DNA from: Gammaproteobacteria bacterium
GTDB taxonomy: Bacteria > Pseudomonadota > Gammaproteobacteria > SZUA-140
Assembly (NCBI GenBank): GCA_016712635.1
Contig: JADJQS010000006.1
Location: forward strand, 496,001-560,000
Reading direction: 5' to 3'
Length of the DNA stretch: 64,000 nucleotides
The position numbers were made by a program, and so were the translations under genes. The notes beneath the pieces were generated by a model. It was not told the DNA's origin, made no database searches, and worked only from the letters and a program-made list of their open reading frames with translations. This document shows, piece after piece, positions 8,004 through 17,557 of this stretch (position 1 is its first letter; each line of letters begins with the position of its first letter).

Positions 8004-9331
8004 CGTCTATGTTCATCACTCTCGGCGATTTTGTCCCGCCACGCCTCCGCGTTTGCGAGGATGGCGGTTTCGTCGAGGGTGGTGAGACGGCGGTCCTTGA
8101 GCAGGTGGCGGCCGGCGACCCATACATCGCTTACCTGCTGGCGGGCGCAGGTGTAGACCAGCTGCGAGATCGGATGATACACGGGGCGCGACTCGATGTC
8201 GCCAAGGTGTACGGCGACGACGTCGGCGGATTTTCCGCGCCGCAGCGATCCGATCTCCTCCTCCAGGCCGAGGGCGCGCGCGCCGTTCAGGGTGGCCATC
8301 CGCAGTGCGGCGGCGGCGGGCAGGGCGCTGGCATCGCCGGCTACGGCCTTGGCGAGCAGCGCCGCCGTGCGCATCTCGCCGAACATGTCGAGATCATTGT
8401 TGCTGGCGGCGCCGTCGGTGCCGAGCGCGACGTTGACACCGGCCTGGAGCAGCCTGTGCACAGGACAGAAACCGCTTGCGAGCTTGAGATTGGACTCCGG
8501 GCAGTGGATCACGTGCGCGCCGGTGTGAGCAAGGCGGGCGATTTCGGCGTCGTCGAGCTGGGTCATGTGTACCGCGAGCAGGCGCGGCGAGAGCAGGCCG
8601 AGCTGCTCCAGGCGCGCGATGGGCCGCTGGCGGTGGTGTTCGAGACTGCCGTTGATCTCGTCAGCCGTTTCGTGCACATGCATGTGCACGGGGATGTCCA
8701 GCTCGTCCGCCAGGGTGCGGATCCGCTGCAGGGGTTCATCCGACACGGTGTACGGGGCGTGCGGCGCGAACACGGTGCTGATGAGCGGGTCGCCGCGGTA
8801 GCGGTCGTGCAGCTCCAGACCCTTGGACAGGTACTCATCCGCGTCCGCCGCCCAGGCGGTGGGGAAGTCGATCATGATCAGGCCGATCGCCGCGCGCATG
8901 CCGGCGTGACTTGCTGCGCGCGCGGTCTCGTCCGGAAAGAAATACATGTCGTTGAAACAGGTGGTGCCGCCGCGCAGCATCTCGGCGATGGCGTGCTGCG
9001 AACCCTGAAACACGAATTCAGCCCCCACCCAGGCCGCCTCCGCGGGCCAGATGTGGTCGCGCAGCCATTGCATCAGCGGGAGGTCGTCGGACAGGCCGCG
9101 AAACAGGCACATCGCGGCGTGGGTGTGCGCGTTGACCAGGCCGGGTATCAGGGCGTGTTCGTCCAGGCGCAGTTCGTGTTCGGTGCGGTAGCGGCGCGCC
9201 GCCTCGGCGGAGGGCAGGATGTCTGCGATGCGTCCGCCCTGGATCGCGAGGGCGTGATGTTCGTGTACCCGGCCTTCCGGTTCGACCGGGATGATCCAGC
9301 GCGCATGGATGAGGGTGTCGACGGTGGTCAT
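7988..9331 (-). CDS. mtaD: 5-methylthioadenosine/S-adenosylhomocysteine deaminase (TRZ/ATZ amidohydrolase)
   Basis: A 447-residue amidohydrolase-superfamily enzyme. The metal site is visible as NAHTH (His69, His71), HMHVHE, HCPESNLKLASG and LGTDGAASNNDLDM. The family includes MTA/SAH deaminase; the neighbourhood with ubiG and mtnA equals that of the characterised P. aeruginosa MTA deaminase (PA3170). The likely reaction is deamination of methylthioadenosine to methylthioinosine, feeding a phosphorylase and then MtnA. It is read divergently from mtnA with the OmpA-like gene between. The C-terminal GREA derives from a heptamer repeat. A deaminase of another purine-like ring is the main alternative. 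Confidence 0.82.
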   Translation of the reverse strand: MTTVDTLIHARWIIPVEPEGRVHEHHALAIQGGRIADILPSAEAARRYRTEHELRLDEHALIPGLVNAHTHAAMCLFRGLSDDLPLMQWLRDHIWPAEAAWVGAEFVFQGSQHAIAEMLRGGTTCFNDMYFFPDETARAASHAGMRAAIGLIMIDFPTAWAADADEYLSKGLELHDRYRGDPLISTVFAPHAPYTVSDEPLQRIRTLADELDIPVHMHVHETADEINGSLEHHRQRPIARLEQLGLLSPRLLAVHMTQLDDAEIARLAHTGAHVIHCPESNLKLASGFCPVHRLLQAGVNVALGTDGAASNNDLDMFGEMRTAALLAKAVAGDASALPAAAALRMATLNGARALGLEEEIGSLRRGKSADVVAVHLGDIESRPVYHPISQLVYTCARQQVSDVWVAGRHLLKDRRLTTLDETAILANAEAWRDKIAESDEHRRGREA

Positions 9332-9410
9332 GGGGAAGGCCTGCCGGGAATCGGGTCCCGCTAGTATAGCGGGAAGGCGCTGCGGAAATCACCCGCGCCC
9401 GGGTGCGGGA

Positions 9411-9935
9411 TCAGGGTAGGTCGGCGTGTCGCACGATGTAGATTTCGACGCGGCGATTGCGCGCGCGTCCATCACGGGTCCAGTTTTCGTCGATGGGGAC
9501 GTGTTCGCCCAGTCCGCCGGCACGGAGCAGATCCGCCTCCACCCCCTGGCCGGCGAGGTAATCGCGCACGGCGCCCATCCGCTGGTCGGACAGCTTGTCG
9601 TTGTAGATTTCACCCGCCGTGTAATCGGCATGTCCCTGGATGATCACGCGGTCGATCCCGGTCGCGTGCCTGAGGTAGAGTGCCGCGTCATCGAGGATCC
9701 GGCGTGCCTGGTCGCCCAGTTGCGCGCGGTCGTGTTCGAAAAAGACATGGCGCAAGGGGATGAACTCGAACTGTGCACCGGGTCCGGACGCGGCGGGTGT
9801 GTCACGCGGTGACGTTTCCGCCGCCATGCCTTCCCCGGGGGCCGCGTCTTCGGCCAGGATCTGCGCAGCCGGCGGCAGCGCCAGCAGGACGGCTGTGATG
9901 GCGGCGTGCAGGATTGAATGCGAACGGGATCTCAT
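9411..9935 (-). CDS. OmpA-family peptidoglycan-associated protein
   Basis: A 174-residue precursor with a signal peptide (MRSRSHS then a hydrophobic stretch to about residue 28), a short Ala/Pro-rich linker, and an OmpA C-terminal domain covering roughly residues 60-170. The domain shows the peptidoglycan-binding pattern NDKLSDQR and the late RNRRVEIYIV strand. It probably tethers the envelope to peptidoglycan. No cysteine lipobox is obvious at the signal cleavage region, so I call it a periplasmic or outer-membrane protein rather than Pal. It is monocistronic between mtaD and the divergent mtnA. Confidence 0.85.
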   Translation of the reverse strand: MRSRSHSILHAAITAVLLALPPAAQILAEDAAPGEGMAAETSPRDTPAASGPGAQFEFIPLRHVFFEHDRAQLGDQARRILDDAALYLRHATGIDRVIIQGHADYTAGEIYNDKLSDQRMGAVRDYLAGQGVEADLLRAGGLGEHVPIDENWTRDGRARNRRVEIYIVRHADLP

Positions 9936-9991
9936 CCTGGAAAATATCGGCCGCGCCGGTCGAGTCTTAACTGCGCCGTACGGGGCGGTGA

Positions 9992-10000
9992 TGGTAGAAT
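9992..10000 (+). promoter_or_regulatory. Candidate extended -10 element upstream of mtnA
   Basis: TGGTAGAAT matches an extended -10 (TGn plus TAGAAT). No convincing -35 is seen at 17 bp. The mtnA start lies 84 bp downstream. This is a candidate only. Confidence 0.3.
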
Positions 10001-10084
10001 GTGGGTCGATTTAGCCGCGCGAACGGACGGTTCCGCTCCCCGGCCATCCACCCATACGACCATTCTGATACGGAATCTCCAGCG

Positions 10085-11131
<1,047 letters not shown>

Positions 11132-11214
11132 GCGCGGTGCCCGAGCGGCCCGGCAGCTCTGCCTCGGGATGGCGGTTTGCCCGTTAGGAGAAGATGCGGC
11201 GGCCGTATGCCTTG

Positions 11215-11223
11215 TGCTAGAAT
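11215..11223 (+). promoter_or_regulatory. Candidate extended -10 element upstream of gyrA
   Basis: TGCTAGAAT is an extended -10 match 122 bp before the gyrA start, in the 213-bp gap after mtnA. The -35 is weak. The gap otherwise shows an AT-rich leader and no gene. Confidence 0.35.
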
Positions 11224-11344
11224 TCCTCTCTTAATTTATACGCCCCGATACAGGGAAAAAAATAAACCACAAGGAATCAGGAAAACATGAGTCTGCCGCC
11301 ACGCCCGCTCTCCGGCGCGGCCGCATGACGCATTCAACCGTTTC

Positions 11345-13888
11345 ATGACAGATACCGCCAAAGAGATTCTCCTCACCAACATCGAAGAGGAGATGAAGCA
11401 GTCCTATATGGACTACGCCATGAGCGTGATCGTCGGGCGTGCGCTGCCGGACGTGCGCGACGGCCTCAAACCGGTGCATCGCCGCGTGCTGTTCGCGATG
11501 CACGGCCTCAACAACGACTGGAACAAACCTTACAAGAAGTCCGCCCGCGTGGTCGGTGACGTGATCGGTAAGTACCACCCGCACGGCGATACCGCGGTGT
11601 ACGACTCCATCGTGCGCATGGCTCAGCCCTTCTCTCTGCGCTACATGCTGGTCGACGGGCAGGGCAATTTCGGTTCCGTCGACGGCGACGCCCCGGCGGC
11701 GATGCGTTACACCGAGGTGCGCATGTCGCGCATCGCCCACGAGATGCTGGCCGATCTCGACAAGGAGACGGTGGATTTCGGGCTCAACTACGACGAGACG
11801 GAACGGGAGCCGAAGGTCATGCCGGCGCGCATCCCGAACCTTCTCATCAACGGTTCCGCCGGTATTGCGGTCGGGCTCGCCACCAATGTTCCGCCACATA
11901 ACCTGACCGAGATTGTCGGCGCCTGTCTTGCGCTGATCGACGACCCGGCGATCGACATCCAGGGCCTGATGGAGCATGTCCCCGGCCCCGACTTCCCCAC
12001 CGGCGCGATCATCAACGGGGTGCGCGGCATTCACGAGGCGTATCGCACCGGTCGCGGGCGCATCTATCTGCGCGCCCGTGCGCATTTTGAAACCGAGGAT
12101 TCCGGCCGCGAGCGCATCATCGTCACCGAGCTGCCCTATCAGGTCAACAAGGCGCTGCTGCTGGAGAAGATCGCGCAGCTGGTGAGGGAAAAGCGCCTCG
12201 AGGGTATCTCCGAACTGCGCGACGAATCCGACAAGGACGGCATGCGCATGGTCGTCGAGCTGAAGCGCGGCGAGATGGCCGAAGTGGTGCTCAACAACCT
12301 GTATCTGCATACCCAGATGCAGAACGTGTTCGGCATCAACATGGTAGCGCTCCTGGAGGGACAGCCGCGGCTGCTGAATCTCAAGCAGACGCTGGAGGCC
12401 TTCCTGCAGCACCGGCGCGAGGTCGTCACGCGGCGCACGATCTTCGACCTGCGCAAGGCGCGCGAGCGGGCCCATATATTGGAGGGTCTGACCGTCGCGC
12501 TGGCGAACATCGACGAGGTGATCGCCCTGATCAAGGCGGCCCCCGGCCCGGCCGAGGCGAAGGCCGGCCTGATGGCGCGCGCCTGGTCGCCGGGGGTGCT
12601 GACCGAGATGCTGGCGGGGGCCGGCGCCGGTCTGGCGCGGCCCGAGGGACTGGCCGAGGTATTCGGTCTGCAACCCTCCGGTTATCACCTGTCCGAGACT
12701 CAGGCCCAGGCGATCCTGGATCTGCGCCTGCACCGCCTGACCGGACTTGAGCAGGATAAAATCCGATCTGAATTCAAAGAAATAATAAACACAATTAAAG
12801 AACTGATTGAGATATTGTCGAATCCGGAGCGGCTCATGCAGGTAATCCGGGACGAGCTCCTCGCCGTGCGCGAGCAGTACGGCGATGCGCGCCGCACCGA
12901 GATCCAGCATGACCAGACCGACCTGTCGATGGAGGATCTGATCCCCCCGGAGGATGTCGTGGTCACGATGTCCCACGGCGGTTACGTCAAATCCCAGCCC
13001 GTCGAAATGTACCAGGCGCAGCGGCGCGGCGGGCGGGGCAAATCGGCCACCTCGATGAAGGAGGCCGACTTTATTGATAAACTCTTCGTTGCCAATACGC
13101 ACGACGCCATCCTGTGCTTCTCCAGCCACGGCAAGGTCTATTGGCTCAAGGTCTACGAACTGCCGCAGGCGAGCCGTAACGCACGCGGCAAGCCGTTCGT
13201 GAACATCCTGCCGCTGGGGGAGCATGAACGCATCAATGCCGTGCTGCCGGTGCGTGAGTATGCGGAGGACAAGTTCGTCTTCATGGCGACCAGCAACGGC
13301 ACCGTGAAGAAGACCCCGCTGACCGATTATTCGCGGCCGCGTTCGAACGGCATCATCGCGATCGAACTGGAGGAAGGGAACCACCTGATCGGGGTGGATA
13401 TCACGGACGGGAGTAAGGATATTCTGCTGGTCTCGAGCGGCGGCAAGGCGGTGCGCTTCCGCGAGGACACCGTACGCCCGATGGGCCGGGTCGCCCGCGG
13501 CGTGCGCGGCATCAAGCTGGCGGAAGGCCAGCGGGTCATCTCGCTGCTGATCGCGGATGAAAAAGGTTATGTGCTGACCGCAACCGAGCACGGCTACGGC
13601 AAGCGCACCCGGATCGATGAATACCCGGTACACGGGCGCGGCGGCCAGGGCGTCATCTCCATCCAGACCACGGAGCGCAACGGTCCGGTGGTGGGGGCGG
13701 AGCTGGTGTTCGACGGCGATGAAGTCATGGTAATCACTGCGGGCGGCACCTTGGTGCGCACCCACGTGGACGAGATCTCGGTGCAGGGGCGCAACACCCA
13801 GGGCGTGCGCCTGATGCGCCTGGATGAAGGTGAGCGACTGGTCGGTATCGACCGGTTCGAGAGTCTGGAAGAAGAAGGTTCCGAGTAA
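11345..13888 (+). CDS. gyrA: DNA gyrase subunit A
   Basis: An 847-residue GyrA. The breakage-reunion domain spans roughly residues 1-520 with catalytic Tyr122 (AAMRYTEVR). The C-terminal beta-pinwheel contains the GyrA box QRRGGRGK that distinguishes gyrase from ParC. The quinolone-resistance region reads HPHGDTAVYDS, so the residue equivalent to E. coli Ser83 is Thr83, as in Pseudomonas, with Asp87 kept. The C-terminus (ESLEEEGSE) is shorter than in E. coli (875 residues). serC starts 10 bp downstream. A same-length antisense open frame is a codon-bias shadow. Confidence 0.98.
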   Translation: MTDTAKEILLTNIEEEMKQSYMDYAMSVIVGRALPDVRDGLKPVHRRVLFAMHGLNNDWNKPYKKSARVVGDVIGKYHPHGDTAVYDSIVRMAQPFSLRYMLVDGQGNFGSVDGDAPAAMRYTEVRMSRIAHEMLADLDKETVDFGLNYDETEREPKVMPARIPNLLINGSAGIAVGLATNVPPHNLTEIVGACLALIDDPAIDIQGLMEHVPGPDFPTGAIINGVRGIHEAYRTGRGRIYLRARAHFETEDSGRERIIVTELPYQVNKALLLEKIAQLVREKRLEGISELRDESDKDGMRMVVELKRGEMAEVVLNNLYLHTQMQNVFGINMVALLEGQPRLLNLKQTLEAFLQHRREVVTRRTIFDLRKARERAHILEGLTVALANIDEVIALIKAAPGPAEAKAGLMARAWSPGVLTEMLAGAGAGLARPEGLAEVFGLQPSGYHLSETQAQAILDLRLHRLTGLEQDKIRSEFKEIINTIKELIEILSNPERLMQVIRDELLAVREQYGDARRTEIQHDQTDLSMEDLIPPEDVVVTMSHGGYVKSQPVEMYQAQRRGGRGKSATSMKEADFIDKLFVANTHDAILCFSSHGKVYWLKVYELPQASRNARGKPFVNILPLGEHERINAVLPVREYAEDKFVFMATSNGTVKKTPLTDYSRPRSNGIIAIELEEGNHLIGVDITDGSKDILLVSSGGKAVRFREDTVRPMGRVARGVRGIKLAEGQRVISLLIADEKGYVLTATEHGYGKRTRIDEYPVHGRGGQGVISIQTTERNGPVVGAELVFDGDEVMVITAGGTLVRTHVDEISVQGRNTQGVRLMRLDEGERLVGIDRFESLEEEGSE

Positions 13889-13898
13889 GGGGCAGATA

Positions 13899-14981
13899 AT
13901 GGCACGCGTCTACAATTTCAGCGCAGGCCCGGCGATGTTGCCGGAGGAAGTACTCAAACGCGCCAGCGAGGAGATGCTCGACTGGCATGGCAGCGGCATG
14001 TCGGTGATGGAGATGAGCCATCGCGGCAAGGCCTATCTGTCGATCGCGCGCCAGGCCGAGGCCGACCTGCGCGAACTGCTCGCCATCCCGTCCAGCTACA
14101 AGGTCCTGTTCCTGCAGGGCGGTGCGAGCCTGCAGTTCTCCATGGTGCCGGTCAACCTGCTGCGCGGAAAGCGCACGGCGGATTACATCAACACCGGCGC
14201 GTGGTCGAAGAAGGCGATCGAGGAGGCCCAGCGCTTCTGCGAGGTGAACGTCGCGGCGAGTTCCTCCGCCAGCAAATTCACCACCGTGCCGCCGCGCGCA
14301 GAATGGAAGCTGAACCCGGACGCCGCCTACGTGCACTACACGCCCAACGAGACCATCGGCGGCGTGGAGTTCCCGTTCATCCCCGACACCGGCGCCGTGC
14401 CGCTGGTCGCCGACATGTCGTCGACGCTGCTGTCGCGGCCGGTCGACGTAACGAAATTCGGCGTGATCTACGCCGGCGCGCAGAAGAACATCGGTCCCGC
14501 CGGACTGACCCTGGTCATCGTGCGCGAGGATCTCATCGGCGCGGCGCTGCCGGGCATGCCGGTCATGCTCGATTACAAGATCCACGCCGAGAACGAATCG
14601 ATGTACAACACCCCGCCGACCTACAGCTGGTACATCGCGGGCCTGGTATTCGACTGGCTCAAGCGCCTCGGCGGCTTGGCCGGAATGGCGAAGATCAACC
14701 AGCGCAAGGCCGCCAGGCTGTACGATTACATTGACGCCTCCGGCTTTTACCGCAATCCGGTCGACAAACCCTGCCGTTCGTGGATGAACGTGCCGTTCAC
14801 GCTGACGGACGAGGCGCTCGACGCACCCTTCCTGAAGGAGGCCGAGGCGAAGGGCCTGACCACGCTGCAGGGACACCGTTCCGTCGGCGGCATGCGCGCC
14901 AGCATTTACAATGCCGTGCCCGAGTCGGCCGTCGACGCGCTGCTCGCGTTTATGAAGGATTTCGCCAAACGGCGCGGATAG
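13899..14981 (+). CDS. serC: Phosphoserine aminotransferase
   Basis: A 360-residue class V PLP aminotransferase converting 3-phosphohydroxypyruvate to phosphoserine, and acting also in PLP synthesis. It begins MARVYNFSAGPAMLPEEVL. The PLP-lysine region is FGVIYAGAQKNIGPAGLT, and the C-terminus carries GLTTLQGHRSVGGMRASIYNA. The ATG at 13899 follows AAGGGG at a good distance. gyrA ends 10 bp upstream, and the SerA-type gene downstream provides the preceding step of serine synthesis. Confidence 0.97.
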   Translation: MARVYNFSAGPAMLPEEVLKRASEEMLDWHGSGMSVMEMSHRGKAYLSIARQAEADLRELLAIPSSYKVLFLQGGASLQFSMVPVNLLRGKRTADYINTGAWSKKAIEEAQRFCEVNVAASSSASKFTTVPPRAEWKLNPDAAYVHYTPNETIGGVEFPFIPDTGAVPLVADMSSTLLSRPVDVTKFGVIYAGAQKNIGPAGLTLVIVREDLIGAALPGMPVMLDYKIHAENESMYNTPPTYSWYIAGLVFDWLKRLGGLAGMAKINQRKAARLYDYIDASGFYRNPVDKPCRSWMNVPFTLTDEALDAPFLKEAEAKGLTTLQGHRSVGGMRASIYNAVPESAVDALLAFMKDFAKRRG

Positions 14982-14985
14982 GATC

Positions 14986-15070
14986 GGTGAGGTGTTAGGA
15001 GTGAGGTGTCAGGAGTAAAAGATTTTGAATTTCCGCCTCACGCCTAACTCCTAACTCCAAACACCTCACC
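14986..15070. repeat. TGAGGCG-type inverted heptamer element between serC and serA
   Basis: The left arm (14986-15018) is GTGAGGTGTTAGGAGTGAGG-like. The right arm (15033-15070) carries CGCCTCACGCCTAACTCC-like units ending ACACCTCACC. The spacer is about 14 bp and AT-rich. It can form a long imperfect hairpin in the serC-serA transcript. Confidence 0.87.
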
Positions 15071-15094
15071 ATTTAAAAAGGTGCGCGAACATTC

Positions 15095-16261
15095 ATGTAC
15101 AAGATCCTGACACTGAACAACATCTCCGTTGTTGGCCTGGAGCGCTTCCCGCGCGAGACCTATGAAATCGCGTCCGAGATCCTGCATCCGGACGCGATCC
15201 TGCTGCGTTCGTTCAAGATGCACGGCATGGCGATCCCGCCCACGCTGAAGGCGGTCGGCCGCGCCGGCGCCGGGGTGAACAATATCCCGGTGGCCGACAT
15301 GAGCAAGCTCGGCATCCCGGTGTTCAACGCCCCGGGTGCGAACGCCAACGCCGTGAAAGAGCTGGTGGTCGCGGGCATGCTGCTCGCCTGCCGCAACATC
15401 TGCCAGGCGTGGGATTTCGCGCGCAACCTTGAGGGCGACGACGAATCCATCGGAAAACAGGCCGAGGCGGGCAAAAAGGATTTCGTCGGCTTCGAACTGC
15501 CGGGCCGTACCCTGGGCGTGATCGGGCTGGGGGCGATCGGCATCAAGGTTGCCAACGTCGCCATCGACCTCGGCATGCGCGTGATCGGCTACGACCCCAA
15601 GATTACCGTACAGAGCGCCTGGCGCCTGTCGTCCGAGGTGCAGCAGGCCGTGAGCCTGGACGACATGCTGTCCAAGGTGGATTTCGTCACCTTCCATGTG
15701 CCGCTCACCGACGAGACCCGCAACATGATCAATGCGGACCGCCTCAAGCGCATGAAGAACGGCGCGGTAATCCTGAATTTCGCGCGCGAAGGCATTGTCG
15801 ACACCGCCGCGGTGAGTGCTGCGATCGACGCCGGCAGGATCTACGCCTATGTGTGCGACTTTCCGGGTAAACAGCTCAAGAATCACAAGCGCGTGATCGC
15901 CCTGCCACATCTCGGCGCCTCCACCGACGAGGCGGAGGAGAACTGTGCCGTCATGGTGGCGGACCAGGTGCGTGACTATCTCGAGAACGGCAATATCTTC
16001 AACGCGGTCAACTTCCCCGAGGTGCACATGCCGCGCACCGAGGGCTTCCGCATCGCCATCGCCAACGCCAACGTGCCCAACATGGTCGGCCAGATCTCGA
16101 CCGCAATGGCGAAGGCGGGGCTGAACATCATCGACCTGCTCAACAAGTCGCGCGGCGAGATCGCCTATACCCTGGCCGATGTGGACCGCAAGATCCCGGC
16201 CGAGGTTGTGGAAGGCATACGCAAGATCGACGGCGTGCTGAATGTGCGGGTGATTGATTAG
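15095..16261 (+). CDS. serA: D-3-phosphoglycerate dehydrogenase (short, ACT-containing form)
   Basis: A 388-residue D-isomer 2-hydroxyacid dehydrogenase catalysing the first step of serine synthesis. It shows GRAGAGVNNIPV in the substrate domain, the NAD motif GVIGLGAIGIKVAN, NFAREGIVD and the catalytic-His region ALPHLGASTDEAEENC. A C-terminal ACT domain (about residues 315-388, IANANVPNMVGQISTAMA) suggests feedback control. Placement after serC supports SerA over other dehydrogenases. The TAG stop takes its last base from the following heptamer element. Confidence 0.93.
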   Translation: MYKILTLNNISVVGLERFPRETYEIASEILHPDAILLRSFKMHGMAIPPTLKAVGRAGAGVNNIPVADMSKLGIPVFNAPGANANAVKELVVAGMLLACRNICQAWDFARNLEGDDESIGKQAEAGKKDFVGFELPGRTLGVIGLGAIGIKVANVAIDLGMRVIGYDPKITVQSAWRLSSEVQQAVSLDDMLSKVDFVTFHVPLTDETRNMINADRLKRMKNGAVILNFAREGIVDTAAVSAAIDAGRIYAYVCDFPGKQLKNHKRVIALPHLGASTDEAEENCAVMVADQVRDYLENGNIFNAVNFPEVHMPRTEGFRIAIANANVPNMVGQISTAMAKAGLNIIDLLNKSRGEIAYTLADVDRKIPAEVVEGIRKIDGVLNVRVID

Positions 16262-16380
16262 TGAGGAGAGAGGCGTGAGGAGTGAGGCGTAAGAGAATAA
16301 GATGTAATCATCCTGGCGAGGGGAGCTTCCCTGATTCCAGGTTTTTCGCGCCTAGCACCTCACCCCTCACGCCTCACGTT
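16261..16380. repeat. TGAGGCG-type inverted heptamer element between serA and pheA
   Basis: The left arm (16261-16295) is GTGAGGAGAGAGGCGTGAGG-like. The right arm (16348-16380) contains CACCTCACCCCTCACGCCTC. The inner end of the spacer, GATTCCAGGTTTTTCGC, resembles that of the element at 20961-21068 (GATTCCGGTTTTTCGC), hinting at shared spacer ancestry. Confidence 0.87.
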
Positions 16381-16393
16381 TACTGGATCTGAA

Positions 16394-17503
16394 ATGTCCG
16401 AAGACGCGAAACTGAAGTCCATCCGCGCGCGCATCGATCAGATCGACGGGAAGCTGCAGGATCTGATCAGCGAGCGGGCCCGCTGCGCGCTCGAGGTGGC
16501 GCGGCTGAAGCAGACATCCGGCGACCTCGACTACTATCGGCCGGAGCGCGAGGCACAGGTCCTGCAGACCGTGATCGGTCGCAATCAGGGTCCGCTCGAC
16601 GACGAGGTCGTGGCGCGCCTGTTCCGGGAGATCATGTCGGCCTGCCTGGCGCTGCAGCGTCCGATCGCCGTCGCCTACCTTGGGCCGGAAGGAACGTACA
16701 CCGAGGCTTCGGTCTTCAAGCATTTCGGCCAGGAGGTGACGGCACGGCCTCTCGCCGCCATCGACGAGGTTTTCCGCGATGTCGAGGCGGGCGCCGTCGA
16801 CTACGGCGTGGTCCCGATCGAGAATTCCTCTGAAGGGGCGGTCGACCACACGCTCGACATGTTCATGAGCTCGCCGCTCAAGATCTGCAGCGAGATCGAG
16901 CTGCGCATCCACCACAACCTGCTGGGCAAGGCCGCGGACCTGGGTACCGTGAACCGGGTCTACGCGCATCAGATGGCGCTGGCGCAATGCCGCGAGTGGC
17001 TCAATGCGCACCTCTCCGGCGTCGAATGCGAGGCGGTCAGCAGCAATGCCGGGGCCGCGCGGCGCGCGCAGGACGAACCGGGCGCCGCGGCCATCGCCGG
17101 CGTCAATGCGGCCGCCATCTACGGACTGGATATCCTGGCGGCGAATATCGAGGACAAACCGGACAACACCACCCGCTTCCTGGTGATCGGGCGCAAGATC
17201 CCCGCGCCGAGCGGACGGGACAAGACGTCACTGCTCGTCTCGACCACCAACCGGCCCGGCGCGCTCTTCCGGCTTTTGAAACCACTGGCCGAGCATGGTA
17301 TTTCGATGACGCGCATCGAATCACGGCCGTCGCGGCGGGAAATGTGGGAATATGTGTTCTTCATCGACATCGAGGGGCACGCGCAGGAAGAGAAGGTGGC
17401 CTCGGTGATCGGGATCCTGGAAAATGAGGCCGCCATGCTCAAGGTGCTCGGTTCGTATCCGTGTGCGGTAGGGGACGGATTTCAAATCCGTCCCCATAAA
17501 TGA
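16394..17503 (+). CDS. pheA: Bifunctional chorismate mutase / prephenate dehydratase
   Basis: A 369-residue P-protein. An AroQ-type chorismate mutase occupies about residues 1-90 (KLKSIRARIDQIDGKLQDL...). Prephenate dehydratase follows at about 93-270 (VAYLGPEGTYTEAS; PIENSSEGAVDHTLDM; DNTTRFLVIG), then a C-terminal ACT regulatory domain with the ESRPSRREMWEY phenylalanine-binding motif. It makes phenylpyruvate from chorismate. The normal end would be near LGSYP; the extra residues GDGFQIRPHK are read from the GGGGACGGATT palindrome, an acquired tail. Confidence 0.96.
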   Translation: MSEDAKLKSIRARIDQIDGKLQDLISERARCALEVARLKQTSGDLDYYRPEREAQVLQTVIGRNQGPLDDEVVARLFREIMSACLALQRPIAVAYLGPEGTYTEASVFKHFGQEVTARPLAAIDEVFRDVEAGAVDYGVVPIENSSEGAVDHTLDMFMSSPLKICSEIELRIHHNLLGKAADLGTVNRVYAHQMALAQCREWLNAHLSGVECEAVSSNAGAARRAQDEPGAAAIAGVNAAAIYGLDILAANIEDKPDNTTRFLVIGRKIPAPSGRDKTSLLVSTTNRPGALFRLLKPLAEHGISMTRIESRPSRREMWEYVFFIDIEGHAQEEKVASVIGILENEAAMLKVLGSYPCAVGDGFQIRPHK

Positions 17504-17533
17504 GTCTGGGACAGATTTTAATCTGTCCCAGAC
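17471..17533. repeat. Tandem GGGGACAGATT-family palindromes at the pheA 3' end
   Basis: The palindrome GGGGACGGATT...AATCCGTCCCC (17471-17495) is inside the pheA reading frame. A second, GTCTGGGACAGATT-TT-AATCTGTCCCAGAC (17504-17533), has a perfect 14-bp stem and follows the stop. The second may also act as a weak terminator, though no U-tract follows. Confidence 0.85.
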
Positions 17534-17557
17534 ACCTTAATTAATCGGGTGCAACAA

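Noticed and set aside
10001..10084. Upstream in-frame extension of mtnA
   Set aside because: The added residues do not match MtnA and the candidate -10 element lies at its beginning.
11231..13765. 844-codon open frame on the strand opposite gyrA
   Set aside because: It mirrors gyrA in a GC-rich region, has no recognisable domain, and such antisense frames arise from codon bias.
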